A stretch of DNA of 64,000 nucleotides, taken from Vallitalea sp. (GTDB lineage Bacteria > Bacillota > Clostridia > Lachnospirales > Vallitaleaceae). Location: NCBI GenBank assembly GCA_025210235.1, contig JAOASG010000042.1, positions 62,001 to 126,000 of the forward strand. The letters are read 5' to 3'. The notes beneath the pieces are model-generated. The model did not search any database. It was not told the origin of the DNA and saw only the letters and a program-made list of their open reading frames with translations. Of this stretch, positions 33,853 through 43,240 are shown piece by piece. The position numbers and the translations under genes were made by a program. The first letter of the stretch is position 1. Each line of letters opens with the position of its first letter.

Positions 33853-33871
33853 GTTAATTGAGGTGATACAA

Positions 33872-34939
33872 ATGATAAAGAATAATGATTACCATGAACA
33901 ACAAAATATTAAAAACTCACTTTTACTAAAAGAAATAATGTATTCTCTACCCTCTTTTACATTTGAATTTTTTAGAGGCATTGAACAAACAACAACGTCA
34001 AAGACTAGAATAGCATATGCTTATGACTTAAGGTTATTTTTTGAATTTATGCTGGAATATCATAAAGATTTTAAAGAAAAAAAAATGTCCGATATTATTC
34101 TTGTAGATTTAGAAAAGATTAATCCAGATGATGTAGAGATGTATTTAGAATATCTAAGTTTCTATAAAAAAACAGATACTAAAGGCAACATTATTGAACA
34201 TAAAAATACTGAAAGAGGTAAATCAAGAAAGCTTGCAAGCCTTCGAACATTTTATACATATTTTTATAAAAAACAGAAAATAAAAAATAACCCAGCTTTG
34301 TTAATTGATTTGCCAAAAATTCATGATAAAAATATAACACGTCTTGAGATTGATGAGGTAGCTAGGCTGTTAGACGAAGTAGAATCAGGAGATAAGCTAA
34401 CTAAAAGCCAAAAAAAGTATCATAATCATACAAAAGAAAGAGATTTAGCCTTACTAACACTATTACTTGGTACAGGTATACGTGTTTCAGAATGCGTTGG
34501 TCTTAATATATCAGATATTGACTTTAATGTTAATGGAATTAGAATTATACGTAAAGGTGGAAATGAAGTAATCATTTATTTTGGTGACGAAGTTGAAGAT
34601 GCTTTGACAATATATTTAGAAAAACGTAAGTCAATTATACCAGTTAGTGGTCATGAAGATGCCTTGTTTTTGTCTATGCAAGATAAAAGGTTAAGTGTTA
34701 GATCTGTACAAAATTTAGTAAAAAAATATTCTAAGCTAGTTACTAGTTTGAAAAATATATCCCCTCACAAACTAAGAAGTACTTATGGTACTAATTTATA
34801 TAGAGAAACTGGTGATATTTATTTAGTTGCTGATGTTTTAGGTCATAAGGATGTTAATACTACCAAGAAACATTATGCACAAATTGAAGATCAACGAAGA
34901 AGAAAAGCTGCGAAAATTATTAGATTGAGAAATGATTAA
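33872..34939 (+). CDS. Tyrosine recombinase, XerA/XerC-like
   Basis: This 355-residue tyrosine recombinase has all catalytic elements: Arg in LLGTGIRVSE, Lys in RKGGNE, H-x-x-R in SPHKLRSTYGT, a second His in VLGHKD and the Tyr nucleophile in KKHYAQ. The N-terminal half is a SAM-like core-binding domain. The length exceeds XerC (about 300) because of a longer N-terminal region and an insertion (KTDTKGNIIEHKNTERGK). AGGTGA lies upstream of the ATG. It neighbours lexA, an arrangement I associate with clostridial chromosomal Xer genes, so it likely resolves chromosome dimers. No dif site was found in the window. Confidence 0.9.
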   Translation: MIKNNDYHEQQNIKNSLLLKEIMYSLPSFTFEFFRGIEQTTTSKTRIAYAYDLRLFFEFMLEYHKDFKEKKMSDIILVDLEKINPDDVEMYLEYLSFYKKTDTKGNIIEHKNTERGKSRKLASLRTFYTYFYKKQKIKNNPALLIDLPKIHDKNITRLEIDEVARLLDEVESGDKLTKSQKKYHNHTKERDLALLTLLLGTGIRVSECVGLNISDIDFNVNGIRIIRKGGNEVIIYFGDEVEDALTIYLEKRKSIIPVSGHEDALFLSMQDKRLSVRSVQNLVKKYSKLVTSLKNISPHKLRSTYGTNLYRETGDIYLVADVLGHKDVNTTKKHYAQIEDQRRRKAAKIIRLRND

Positions 34940-34950
34940 CGTTTGAAAGT

Positions 34951-35247
34951 TTAATTAATAATAGGAATAATAATATAATCCCCTTCTAGTATTTTATCAG
35001 TATATAGATTATTAATTTGTTTTACTTCTTTTATATAGGTATTAATTTTATAATATTTTGTATTCATATTTTCTTTAGCAATAGACCATAAACTATCATT
35101 AGATTCCACTTTAATAGTTATGTAGCATTTACTAGGCTTGACCTCTAATCCTTTAACATAATTAAATCCAAGCAATAAGCTAAAGGATAAAAATAATGCA
35201 ACACAAAAACTTATTATTAGAACATGTAATTTTATTTTTTTACACAT
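34951..35247 (-). CDS. YneA-like LysM cell-division inhibitor candidate
   Basis: This 98-residue protein has an N-terminal membrane anchor or signal (LHVLIISFCVALFLSFSLLLGF) and a C-terminal LysM domain (ITIKVESNDSLWSIAKENM...EGDYIIIPI). The layout and its divergence from lexA with shared LexA boxes match YneA, the SOS-induced suppressor of cell division in Bacillus. It should act outside the membrane on septation during DNA damage. I choose the ATG at 35247 following GGAGGG; a longer frame crosses the LexA box. Sequence similarity to YneA itself is low, so the functional call rests on architecture and context. Confidence 0.8.
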   Translation of the reverse strand: MCKKIKLHVLIISFCVALFLSFSLLLGFNYVKGLEVKPSKCYITIKVESNDSLWSIAKENMNTKYYKINTYIKEVKQINNLYTDKILEGDYIIIPIIN

Positions 35248-35259
35248 CTCATAGCCCTC

Positions 35260-35370
35260 CGAACATTTGTTTGGTTTTATTATACCCAAACAAATGTTCG
35301 ATGTCAATGGATAATACAATATTTTTATATTATTATTATTTCTTTCTATATATCCGAACGTTTGTTTGAT
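35260..35370. promoter_or_regulatory. Cluster of three LexA (Cheo) boxes
   Basis: CGAACATTTGTTTG at 35260-35273, its inverted twin CAAACAAATGTTCG at 35287-35300, and CGAACGTTTGTTTG at 35357-35370 match the Firmicute LexA consensus (GAAC-4 nt-GTTY). They lie between the divergent LysM and lexA genes and would repress both until DNA damage triggers LexA cleavage. Confidence 0.88.
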
Positions 35371-35449
35371 ATTATTTGCTTTATATGCTATAATTGTTAA
35401 TAAATGTTACTAATGATTATCAGAATAGCAAATAGCAGAGGTGAATATT

Positions 35450-36061
35450 ATGAGCAATGATTTAAGCGAAAAACAAAACAAAATTCTTAATTTTATAAAA
35501 AAAGAAATTCTCAGCAAAGGATATCCACCATCAGTACGAGAAATATGTAATGCAGTTGGTTTAAAATCAACTTCCACAGTTCATGGGCATCTTGAAAGAT
35601 TAGAGAAAAAAGGAATAATTAGGAGAGATCCTACTAAACCTAGAGCAATAGAAATTATTGATGAGTCAATCTCCCCTATAAGAAGAGAAATGGTAAGTGT
35701 TCCGATTATTGGAAAGGTAGCTGCTGGTGAACCATTATTAGCAGTTGAGAATATCGAAGAATACTTCCCTATCCCTACGGAATATATGCCTAATAAGCAA
35801 ACATTTATGTTAAATGTAAAAGGTAATAGTATGATTGATGCAGGTATTTATGATGGAGATTTAATACTGGTACAACAACAAAATAATGCTGATAATCAAG
35901 ATATAGTTGTTGCATTAGTTGATGATTCTGTTACTGTAAAAAGATTTTTTAGAGAAGCTGATCACATTAGACTTCAACCTGAAAATAGATTTATGGAACC
36001 AATAATCTTAGATGATGTAACAATACTTGGAAAAGTAATTGGTCTTTTTAGAAGATTTTAG
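35450..36061 (+). CDS. lexA: LexA repressor of the SOS response
   Basis: This 203-residue LexA has the N-terminal winged helix ([25 protein letters not shown], residues about 25-50, given as location) and the self-cleavage Ala-Gly in GKVAAGEP near residue 92. The catalytic Ser is in GNSMIDAG near residue 128 and the Lys is in VTVKRF near residue 165. It represses DNA-damage genes and cleaves itself with RecA. AGAGGTGA sits before the ATG at 35450; an in-frame GTG at 35441 is part of this site. Three LexA boxes upstream show autoregulation. Confidence 0.96.
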   Translation: MSNDLSEKQNKILNFIKKEILSKGYPPSVREICNAVGLKSTSTVHGHLERLEKKGIIRRDPTKPRAIEIIDESISPIRREMVSVPIIGKVAAGEPLLAVENIEEYFPIPTEYMPNKQTFMLNVKGNSMIDAGIYDGDLILVQQQNNADNQDIVVALVDDSVTVKRFFREADHIRLQPENRFMEPIILDDVTILGKVIGLFRRF

Positions 36062-36079
36062 AATTTAGATTTTCACAAG

Positions 36080-36114
36080 AAGGGGTATCGCCAATTTTCA
36101 GGACGATACCCTTT
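36080..36114 (+). terminator. Intrinsic terminator after lexA
   Basis: GGGTATCG (36083-36090) pairs with CGATACCC (36104-36111), extended by flanking A-T pairs, and is followed by TTTAAGCTT. It is a fairly GC-rich stem for this genome. Confidence 0.75.
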
Positions 36115-36182
36115 AAGCTTCTATGCATTAAAACAGCCTATACATATATAAAGATAAGTAGCTTAAGTTTTATAAGAGCCTA

Positions 36183-36378
36183 GTAGGTGTATAGATATTA
36201 AAAAGTAGTGACTTTAAATCATCTTTAGAAAATCTTAGTGAATGGAAGAATAGCTTCCGTTAAGAAAATTAAATGTTTGACTGCAAGGAGTTTTTAATTT
36301 TTAGGAAGATATTCTGGAGTGAACTTAGATTTTCTTAGATGATTTAACAGAACGTATTTTTAATATCTATACACCTAC
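36183..36378. repeat. 196-bp structured element with perfect 22-bp inverted ends
   Basis: The ends (36183-36204, starting GTAGGTGTATAGATATT, and 36357-36378) are complementary over 22 bp. A second long helix inside joins AAATCATCT...AGAAAATCT (36215-36238 region) to AGATTTTCT...AGATGATTT (36325-36346 region) with one small loop and one mismatch. The core has hairpins GGAAG/CTTCC and AAAATTAAA/TTTAATTTT. It lies between convergent lexA and rsfS. It could be a structured RNA gene on either strand or a MITE. I see no reading frame and no second copy in this window. Confidence 0.6.
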
Positions 36379-36404
36379 GACCGTATTGCATTATATATAT
36401 ACTA

Positions 36405-36773
36405 TTATTTTAATAAGCTATCTACATCTATTTTTTTACCGTCACTCCATATTCTTTCCAAATCATAAAATAATCTATCTTCTTTACTAAAAATATGGAT
36501 GATTATACTTCCGTAATCAAGTAAAATCCAACTAGCGGAATGATATCCTTCAATTTGTTTTGGTTCATAACCCTCTTTTGACAGCATTTCTTCAGTTCTA
36601 TCAATAAGCGCTTTAATATGACTTTTGTTATTTCCGTGAGCAATAACAAAGTAATCAGCTATAACAGTTAATTCTTTTATATCAAGTACTTGAATATCTT
36701 CACCAAGTTTATCGTCTAAAGCTTTTAGTGCTACTTTTAACATATCTTTGGATATATCTACATTTTTAGCCAT
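36405..36773 (-). CDS. rsfS: Ribosome silencing factor RsfS
   Basis: This 122-residue protein of the RsfS/Iojap family has the core stretch LDIKELTVIADYFVIAHGNNKSHIKAL, then GYHSASWILLDYGSIIIHIFSKEDRLFYDLERIW (location residues about 78-111). It binds ribosomal protein L14 on the large subunit and blocks subunit joining in starvation. It is the last gene of the nadD-yqeK-rsfS group, with AGGAGG before the ATG. A 187-bp structured gap separates it from yqeK. Confidence 0.95.
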   Translation of the reverse strand: MAKNVDISKDMLKVALKALDDKLGEDIQVLDIKELTVIADYFVIAHGNNKSHIKALIDRTEEMLSKEGYEPKQIEGYHSASWILLDYGSIIIHIFSKEDRLFYDLERIWSDGKKIDVDSLLK

Positions 36774-36809
36774 ATCTATTTCCTCCTGTGGTATATAGTA
36801 TAATTACCT

Positions 36810-36961
36810 ACTCAACTTTCCCACATCAATATTCTATACAGAAGCTAAGTATAAGGCTTTGCAGAATAAAAATATAGGTGTTTCATCTTTACATTTATTC
36901 TGAAAATCAAACCTATAACGCTTAATTTATCTGCATTAAATCAAAAGTGAAAAAGTTGAGT
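36810..36961 (-). other. Hairpin-forming spacer between yqeK and rsfS
   Basis: ACTCAACTTT (36810-36819) and AAAGTTGAGT (36952-36961) close a region of about 150 nt. Inner pairs include CAGAATAAA/TTTATTCTG and an imperfect TAAG...AAGG/CCTATA...CTTA. The right arm touches the yqeK stop codon. It lies inside a presumed operon, so it may shape mRNA processing or attenuate rsfS. It is not obviously related to the dispersed element. Confidence 0.5.
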
Positions 36962-37548
36962 TACCTATTTATTATTATTTGTTTATAATATATATATGCA
37001 TCTTTTGTTATTGGTACAATATAACTATTATTTTCTTGAAGATAATTTATTGTATCCTCTAAAATAAATAGTAATGCTTTATCTAAATCCTGATTAACTA
37101 AGGCTCTAATTTCTTTTAAATGAGGAGCTCTTGTTCTTCCAGGTTCTATATAGTCAGAAACATAAATAATTTTTTCTAATATAGACATATTAGGTCTACC
37201 AGTAGTGTGATAAATTATTGCATTTAGAATTTCTTCATCATCAATATTATATATAGTTTTTGCTATAATCGCACCCACTTTTGCATGTAATAAATCAGGA
37301 TTATCATTTTCTTGTTTATTTACTTCTATATTATATTTTTTACATATCTCCAATTTTTGATTATTAGAAATATCTTTTGCACAATCATGTAATAAAGCTG
37401 ATACCCTTACTTTTTCTATACCAACATTATATCTTTCGGCAATAAGAACTGCTGTCTTTTCAACACCTAAAGTATGTATATACCTTTTATTACTAAGACT
37501 TTTTTGTAATCTATCTCTTATTAGATCAAAATTATATTTAGTATTCAT
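36961..37548 (-). CDS. yqeK: YqeK-type symmetrical dinucleoside tetraphosphatase
   Basis: This 195-residue HD-domain hydrolase has metal-binding residues in HTLGVEKTA, LLHDCAKD, HAKVGAI and YHTTGRPNMS, the order expected for YqeK. The family cleaves Ap4A to two ADP and occurs next to nadD, as here: the nadD stop lies 18 bp upstream. GGGGT precedes the ATG. Ap4A accumulates in stress, so the enzyme is probably a stress-nucleotide scavenger. Confidence 0.93.
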   Translation of the reverse strand: MNTKYNFDLIRDRLQKSLSNKRYIHTLGVEKTAVLIAERYNVGIEKVRVSALLHDCAKDISNNQKLEICKKYNIEVNKQENDNPDLLHAKVGAIIAKTIYNIDDEEILNAIIYHTTGRPNMSILEKIIYVSDYIEPGRTRAPHLKEIRALVNQDLDKALLFILEDTINYLQENNSYIVPITKDAYIYYKQIIINR

Positions 37549-37566
37549 TTTTACCCCTCTTAAACC

Positions 37567-38178
37567 TTATTCAGTATATAGAGTATTATCTAGTATATAT
37601 TTCTCTACTTTTTCTGGTAGTAAATATTTAATTGATAAATTATCTTTAACTCTAGTACGAATCTCAGAAGATGAAATTTGAATGTCTGGTATATGGACAA
37701 GAGTTATTTTAGCATTAAATTTTGCAAGTTCATCTATTTTATTTTTTAACATGCTATAAGAACAAGTGCCACCTCTATTGACTACAATAAAGTTGCATAT
37801 ATTAAATAGTTTATTATGATTTTTCCATTTTTGTAAGTCAAATAACGAATCTGCACCAATTATAAAATAAAAAGTAGTTAATGGATATTCTTTATTAAGA
37901 GATTCAATTGTATCAACAGTATAAGTATTTCCTTTTCTATCTATTTCAATAGTAGATATTTCAAATTTATTATTATCAATTATAGCTAATTTAGTCATAT
38001 TTAATCTATGTTTAGTTTGAGATACTTTTTTATTTGATTTTAAATAAGGTTTCCCAGATGGTATAAATATTATCTTATCTAAATTCAATTCACTACACAC
38101 ATATTCTGCTACAATTAAGTGTCCATGATGTATAGGATCAAATGTACCACCCATTATTCCAACTACTTTATTATTCAT
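37567..38178 (-). CDS. nadD: Nicotinate-nucleotide adenylyltransferase
   Basis: This 203-residue nucleotidyltransferase has the nucleotide-binding motif GGTFDPIHHGHLIVAE at residues about 10-25 and the ISSSEIRTRV motif near residue 173. It transfers AMP to nicotinate mononucleotide to form deamido-NAD, an essential step of NAD synthesis. A typical Clostridia order, yhbY-(ComEA-like)-nadD-yqeK-rsfS, is seen around it. The ATG has only a weak purine-rich site (GGAAG) upstream. Confidence 0.95.
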   Translation of the reverse strand: MNNKVVGIMGGTFDPIHHGHLIVAEYVCSELNLDKIIFIPSGKPYLKSNKKVSQTKHRLNMTKLAIIDNNKFEISTIEIDRKGNTYTVDTIESLNKEYPLTTFYFIIGADSLFDLQKWKNHNKLFNICNFIVVNRGGTCSYSMLKNKIDELAKFNAKITLVHIPDIQISSSEIRTRVKDNLSIKYLLPEKVEKYILDNTLYTE

Positions 38179-38224
38179 TAAAACACTTCCATTAATTTAA
38201 TTATATATTAGGTAAATTTCTATT

Positions 38225-39943
38225 CTAATAAAATACTAAATAATCTTTTATATTATTATACATATTTATTTGTTTATGATTAGAGAATATTTTTGACACC
38301 TCTTCTAAAGAACAAAATGGCTGATCCTCTCTAAATGTAATTATATCATCAACTATTTTCTTTGGTATTTTAATATACTGGTATTTACTATCTTTCCACA
38401 CTCTACCATAAATATTTTCTAATTCATATCTAGAAGCATTGTTTAAATTAGTAACTAATGAAAAGTCAGAAGCATTATTTTCGTAGTTAAATTTAATGCT
38501 CTTACTAAATCTATATCTTATTCTATTATTTTTGTATTCCTTAGCTTCTTTATCACTCATATTAAATAATTCTACAACTTTATTTCTATCGGTTATATTA
38601 ATATTAATATATTGAGGAATCTCTGAATCGATAGTGTATATATAAGGTGATATCATATTATAATATTTTGAAGATATTACTCCACGTAAGTTGATTTTTG
38701 CCTTATATGGTCTATTATTAATGATATTTTTAACATATTCATCTCTTGCATCATCAGTAATATCGATAAATCCAAATAATGACTGTAATTCGTGTTCTTT
38801 TGCTGTATTAATATTAGTAATTAAAGAAAAATTATCACTATAATGTCTTACGTCATATTTTGTTAAATAGCCTTTTTTCTCTAATTCACCTAAAGATTTT
38901 ATAATATATTTTTGTTTATTTCTTTCTTTTACAATTTGATCAGCTTTATATACTGAAAAATAACATGTTCTTCTAATTTGTTTTATAGAAGCTGTATTTA
39001 AGTTAACAACCTTAACTTCTTGTTCTTGATAATCTTTTACTAGTTTCAAGTCAATAAATTCTTCTATACTTGAAAAATAGTTATACATACCTGGAATTTT
39101 TCTTACTTCGCTTATACTATTTATAAAATTAAACATTCTATATTGTACAATATTATTAGCTAACTTACTTCCTAATTCTATATTATTAAAAAGTGACTTT
39201 ATCTCTTCATAGGAAGCTGTTCCAATATTAGTAATAACTGAAATTTTGTTTTTATTCTTATCAAACCAATCTTTTGTAAATTCATCATGACTAAATTTAA
39301 TTTCTTCTATTGTATTAAAAGGATTATATTTTCTATAATTTACAATTGAATGAGCCATAGAAGTTGTTGTATCATCTAAAACATCTAACAAGTCATTGTA
39401 AGTTGCAGTATTTATGTTAACTCCGATGGATGACTTTTTATCATTATATTTTTCCCAAATTCCTTTTTTCTCTTCTTTAGCTTTCAATTCAGCTTTTTCT
39501 AATTCGCTAAATTGTTCAGCTTTCTCAAAGGAGTCATCTATCTTTGCTAATCCATTATCCAATAATTCTTCACTTAATGACTTAGAAGATAGTATATATA
39601 CATATTTATATGACCACCCGTCCAACTCATTAAATGTAGAATCATTAGAATCTGGAAGCAACATTATTTTTTTACCTTTTACTCTATTATAAGTATACTC
39701 TAATGCTTCCATTGAAGAGTCTGTATTTATGCCAATCATTTTAATTAGTCTAACATGCCCTTTTCCGCTTTTATCATATTCAATAACCTCTAGAGCTTCT
39801 CCACTAATAACTTTTACAACTTTTGCAAGTGTTATATCTAAATCATATTCATTAATTGATCTTGCAAAGATCGAAAGATTATTGGAATTAAGAACTATAA
39901 TAAATACTAATATTATTGATATATAGTGTAATAATTTTTTCAT
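38225..39943 (-). CDS. Secreted protein with nuclease-like domain and five ComEA-type HhH repeats
   Basis: The 572-residue protein starts with a signal peptide (MKKLLHYISIILVFIIVLN...FA). Residues about 35-165 resemble a thermonuclease (SNase) domain, ending KAKEEKKGIWEKY as that family does, but the usual catalytic Glu and second Arg are not evident. Five helix-hairpin-helix units follow, each opening with a variant of N-x-N-x-A: NINTATYNDLL, TNIGTASYEEI, VNLNTASIKQI, TNINTAKEHEL and TNLNNASRYEL. ComEA has one such domain and binds DNA outside the cell, so this may be a multivalent DNA-binding surface protein. It lies in a housekeeping operon between nadD and yhbY. Confidence 0.82.
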   Translation of the reverse strand: MKKLLHYISIILVFIIVLNSNNLSIFARSINEYDLDITLAKVVKVISGEALEVIEYDKSGKGHVRLIKMIGINTDSSMEALEYTYNRVKGKKIMLLPDSNDSTFNELDGWSYKYVYILSSKSLSEELLDNGLAKIDDSFEKAEQFSELEKAELKAKEEKKGIWEKYNDKKSSIGVNINTATYNDLLDVLDDTTTSMAHSIVNYRKYNPFNTIEEIKFSHDEFTKDWFDKNKNKISVITNIGTASYEEIKSLFNNIELGSKLANNIVQYRMFNFINSISEVRKIPGMYNYFSSIEEFIDLKLVKDYQEQEVKVVNLNTASIKQIRRTCYFSVYKADQIVKERNKQKYIIKSLGELEKKGYLTKYDVRHYSDNFSLITNINTAKEHELQSLFGFIDITDDARDEYVKNIINNRPYKAKINLRGVISSKYYNMISPYIYTIDSEIPQYININITDRNKVVELFNMSDKEAKEYKNNRIRYRFSKSIKFNYENNASDFSLVTNLNNASRYELENIYGRVWKDSKYQYIKIPKKIVDDIITFREDQPFCSLEEVSKIFSNHKQINMYNNIKDYLVFY

Positions 39944-39967
39944 AAATACCCCTCATTTCATAAATTG

Positions 39968-40264
39968 TTATGGTAAAATAATTTTAGCATTATCTTTTGA
40001 TTCTCTATATAATACTATTTTTCTACCTATTTGTTGTACAACTTCAGATCTTGTTCTTTCTGCTAATACATAACATATATCTTTTGGTGTATATAAACAG
40101 TTTTTTAATACATTGATTTTAATTAATTCCCTAGCTTCTAAAGCATTTGAAATAGCTTCTGTTATTTCAGGAGTTACTCCTGATTTTCCTACTTGAAATA
40201 TTGGATCTATATCATTGGCTAATCTTCTTAGATAAGCTCTTTGTTTACTCGTTATTTTCTCCAT
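39968..40264 (-). CDS. yhbY: Ribosome assembly RNA-binding protein YhbY
   Basis: This 98-residue CRM-domain protein begins TSKQRAYLRRLANDIDPIFQVGKSGVTPEI and contains the GxxG-like RNA-binding loop. It binds precursor 50S particles. The ATG is preceded by GGAAGGA on the minus strand. The gene follows obg, with a copy of the dispersed element in the gap. Confidence 0.95.
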   Translation of the reverse strand: MEKITSKQRAYLRRLANDIDPIFQVGKSGVTPEITEAISNALEARELIKINVLKNCLYTPKDICYVLAERTRSEVVQQIGRKIVLYRESKDNAKIILP

Positions 40265-40286
40265 TATGTCTTCCTTTCTTTATTTA

Positions 40287-40402
40287 TAAGTAATTTAAAA
40301 ACTATGTTCAGTTGATATTTAATACAATATATAGGATTCACTTGTGATAAAAACTACATATTGTCTATAAAGAAATAAAATTCTTAGCTTCGTAATTATC
40401 TT
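40287..40402 (+). mobile_element. MITE-like hairpin element, diverged full copy between obg and yhbY
   Basis: It begins TAAGTAATTTAAAAACTATG and ends TTAGCTTCGTAATTATCTT, with the inner pair AATACAATATATAGG and CTACATATTGTC retained. TTTATTTA occurs on both sides (40279-40286 and 40402-40409), possibly a decayed target repeat. It ends against the obg stop codon and sits inside a conserved operon. Confidence 0.75.
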
Positions 40403-41683
<1,281 letters not shown>

Positions 41684-41935
41684 TTATATCATTTCCTTCC
41701 ATCTTTAGGAATAAATATTTTTTCGCTGTATATCTATGTGTATTATAGTATATAATTAGATATTTTTAAAGAAAAATTTTCTATATTAGACTAAAAATAC
41801 TAGTTTTTTTAGGAATCCAACGAGAACTAAATTTTATTCTCTAAATAAAATATAAATTGGCAATAATAAACTATAATCCTAATTATAGTATTTATTAATT
41901 TAATTATCTTATACTCTTTTATAATCAATTTATAA

Positions 41936-42051
41936 TAGTAATCGCAAAACTACATTAAGTTGATTCTTTAATACAATGCTAGGTTCCCGTTTCTAATAAG
42001 AATTACATATTGTATGTAAAGAATTATAATTACTAGTTTTGCAATTACCTA
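41936..42051 (+). mobile_element. MITE-like hairpin element between rpmA and obg
   Basis: This 116-bp copy begins TAGTAATCGCAAAACTACATT and ends CTAGTTTTGCAATTACCTA. The flanks ATCAATTTATAA (41924-41935) and GTCAATTTATTA (42052-42063) agree at 10 of 12 positions, a decayed target duplication of the same length as at 9875. It lies within the L21-L27-Obg gene run. Confidence 0.82.
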
Positions 42052-42150
42052 GTCAATTTATTAGACAAAAAAATGTGATGCATTGTTATTTTTGCCAAGG
42101 AATATTGTTTCGTTGAAAAAAATTTGCTTATTAAAGTTTCCTATAAGATA

Positions 42151-42184
42151 AAAAAAAGTTTCAAATGATAACATTTGAAACTTT
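42151..42184 (-). terminator. Intrinsic terminator after rpmA
   Basis: On the minus strand AAAGTTTCAAATG (42184-42172) pairs with CATTTGAAACTTT (42167-42155) over a 4-nt loop and is followed by T residues. It would separate rplU-prp-rpmA from obg. Confidence 0.85.
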
Positions 42185-42193
42185 TTAATAATA

Positions 42194-42478
42194 TTATTGA
42201 GCTTTTGGATATACAGAAACTTGTTTTTTGTCTCTACCTTTTCTTTCAAATCTTACTACTCCATCCACTAATGCAAATAAAGTGTCATCTCCACCTCTAC
42301 CTACATTTTCTCCTGGATGAATTTTAGTTCCACGTTGTCTATATAGAATATTACCAGCTTTAACAAATTGTCCATCTGCTCTTTTAGCTCCTAATCTCTT
42401 TGACTCAGAGTCTCTACCATTTTTAGTAGAACCAACTCCTTTTTTATGAGCAAAGAATTGAAGGTTCATTCTTAACAT
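42194..42478 (-). CDS. rpmA: 50S ribosomal protein L27 (precursor with Prp-cleaved extension)
   Basis: This 94-residue L27 begins with the Firmicute extension [17 protein letters not shown]. The sequence up to NLQFF is removed by the Prp protease to expose AHKKG, which reaches the peptidyl-transferase centre. The rest ([31 protein letters not shown]) is standard. AGGAGGTGTAAGTT precedes the ATG. It forms one unit with rplU and prp. Confidence 0.97.
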   Translation of the reverse strand: MLRMNLQFFAHKKGVGSTKNGRDSESKRLGAKRADGQFVKAGNILYRQRGTKIHPGENVGRGGDDTLFALVDGVVRFERKGRDKKQVSVYPKAQ

Positions 42479-42481
42479 AAC

Positions 42482-42808
42482 TTACACCTCCTTGATAACA
42501 AGAGTTATATAATCACTACCATATTCTTCTCTAATTGATTCAAGTCCTAATACCATAGATTGAAGTAATAAATTAGATTCATTACTTACCTCTTCCATGA
42601 TTTTAAATGATATATTACCTATTTGTTCATCTTCAAAACAATCATATATATCATCTGTAAAATTCTCAATTGAGTTTATAGTATTAATAGTTAGTACTGA
42701 TACCGCAGCACATACTACATCTTTACCATATTCTGAATAACCTGCGTGACCACTTAATTCAAAACCATTTATATACCCGTTATTAGTAAATATATCAATA
42801 TTAATCAT
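42482..42808 (-). CDS. prp: Ribosomal-processing cysteine protease Prp
   Basis: This 108-residue protein carries the catalytic His in GHAGYSEYGKD and Cys in VVCAAVSVLT, the Prp family pattern. It trims the N-terminus of L27 encoded 3 bp downstream. Its presence together with the NLQFF cleavage site of L27 is a self-consistent pair. It starts 8 bp after rplU ends, typical of the rplU-prp-rpmA operon. Confidence 0.95.
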   Translation of the reverse strand: MINIDIFTNNGYINGFELSGHAGYSEYGKDVVCAAVSVLTINTINSIENFTDDIYDCFEDEQIGNISFKIMEEVSNESNLLLQSMVLGLESIREEYGSDYITLVIKEV

Positions 42809-42816
42809 TATCGTTA

Positions 42817-43128
42817 TTACGCATTGATTTTTTCGATTTTTACTTTAGTAAAAGGTTGTCTATGACCTTGCTTTTTATGATAACCTTTTTTAGCTTTGTA
42901 CTTGTATACTATTACTTTTTTGCTCTTGCCTTCTTCTTCAACAGTTGCAGTAACAGTAGCATTTTGTACAAGTGGGCTACCTACAGTTAAACCATTGTCG
43001 TTTGATACCATTAAAACTTTATCAAAAGTAACAGTTTCACCAGCAGCTACTCCAAGTTTTTCAACTCTAAGTGTTTCACCTTCAGCTACTTTATATTGTT
43101 TTCCACCAGTTTCAATAATTGCGTACAT
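42817..43128 (-). CDS. rplU: 50S ribosomal protein L21
   Basis: This 103-residue L21 begins [18 protein letters not shown] and ends [22 protein letters not shown], both diagnostic. The start at 43128 follows AGGAGGTGCCAAG; a frame extending upstream to 43173 would overlap the leader RNA and is not used. It is the first gene of the rplU-prp-rpmA operon, preceded by a structured leader and promoter. Confidence 0.97.
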   Translation of the reverse strand: MYAIIETGGKQYKVAEGETLRVEKLGVAAGETVTFDKVLMVSNDNGLTVGSPLVQNATVTATVEEEGKSKKVIVYKYKAKKGYHKKQGHRQPFTKVKIEKINA

Positions 43129-43240
43129 CTTGGCACCTCCTTTTATCAAGACTCGCCGAATACGGTGTTTCATAGAAACTTTAACCTCTTCGTGCGGCTA
43201 TACCATTAAAAACTTTAACATATATCATGCTGAAAGTCAA
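43129..43240 (-). promoter_or_regulatory. rplU promoter and L21 leader RNA
   Basis: On the minus strand TTGACT (43240-43235), a 17-bp spacer and TAAAGT (43217-43212) form the promoter, which overlaps the end of the RNase G gene. The transcript of about 75 nt contains GCCGCACGAAGAGGTTAAAG and later CACCGTATTCGGCG before the ribosome site. This GC-rich, hairpin-forming layout fits the Firmicute L21 leader, thought to mediate autoregulation by L21. Confidence 0.7.

Noticed and set aside
33872-34939. Phage or integron integrase
   Set aside because: The recombinase has Xer-like length and motifs, sits between ttcA-like and lexA genes, and there are no attachment sites or cargo genes beside it.
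36183-36378. 6S RNA
   Set aside because: The length and closing stem fit, but the core is multi-branched with two internal hairpins instead of one central bubble and apical stem. I left it unassigned.
42061-42249. 62-codon minus-strand frame across the rpmA end
   Set aside because: It overlaps rpmA in another frame and spans its terminator.
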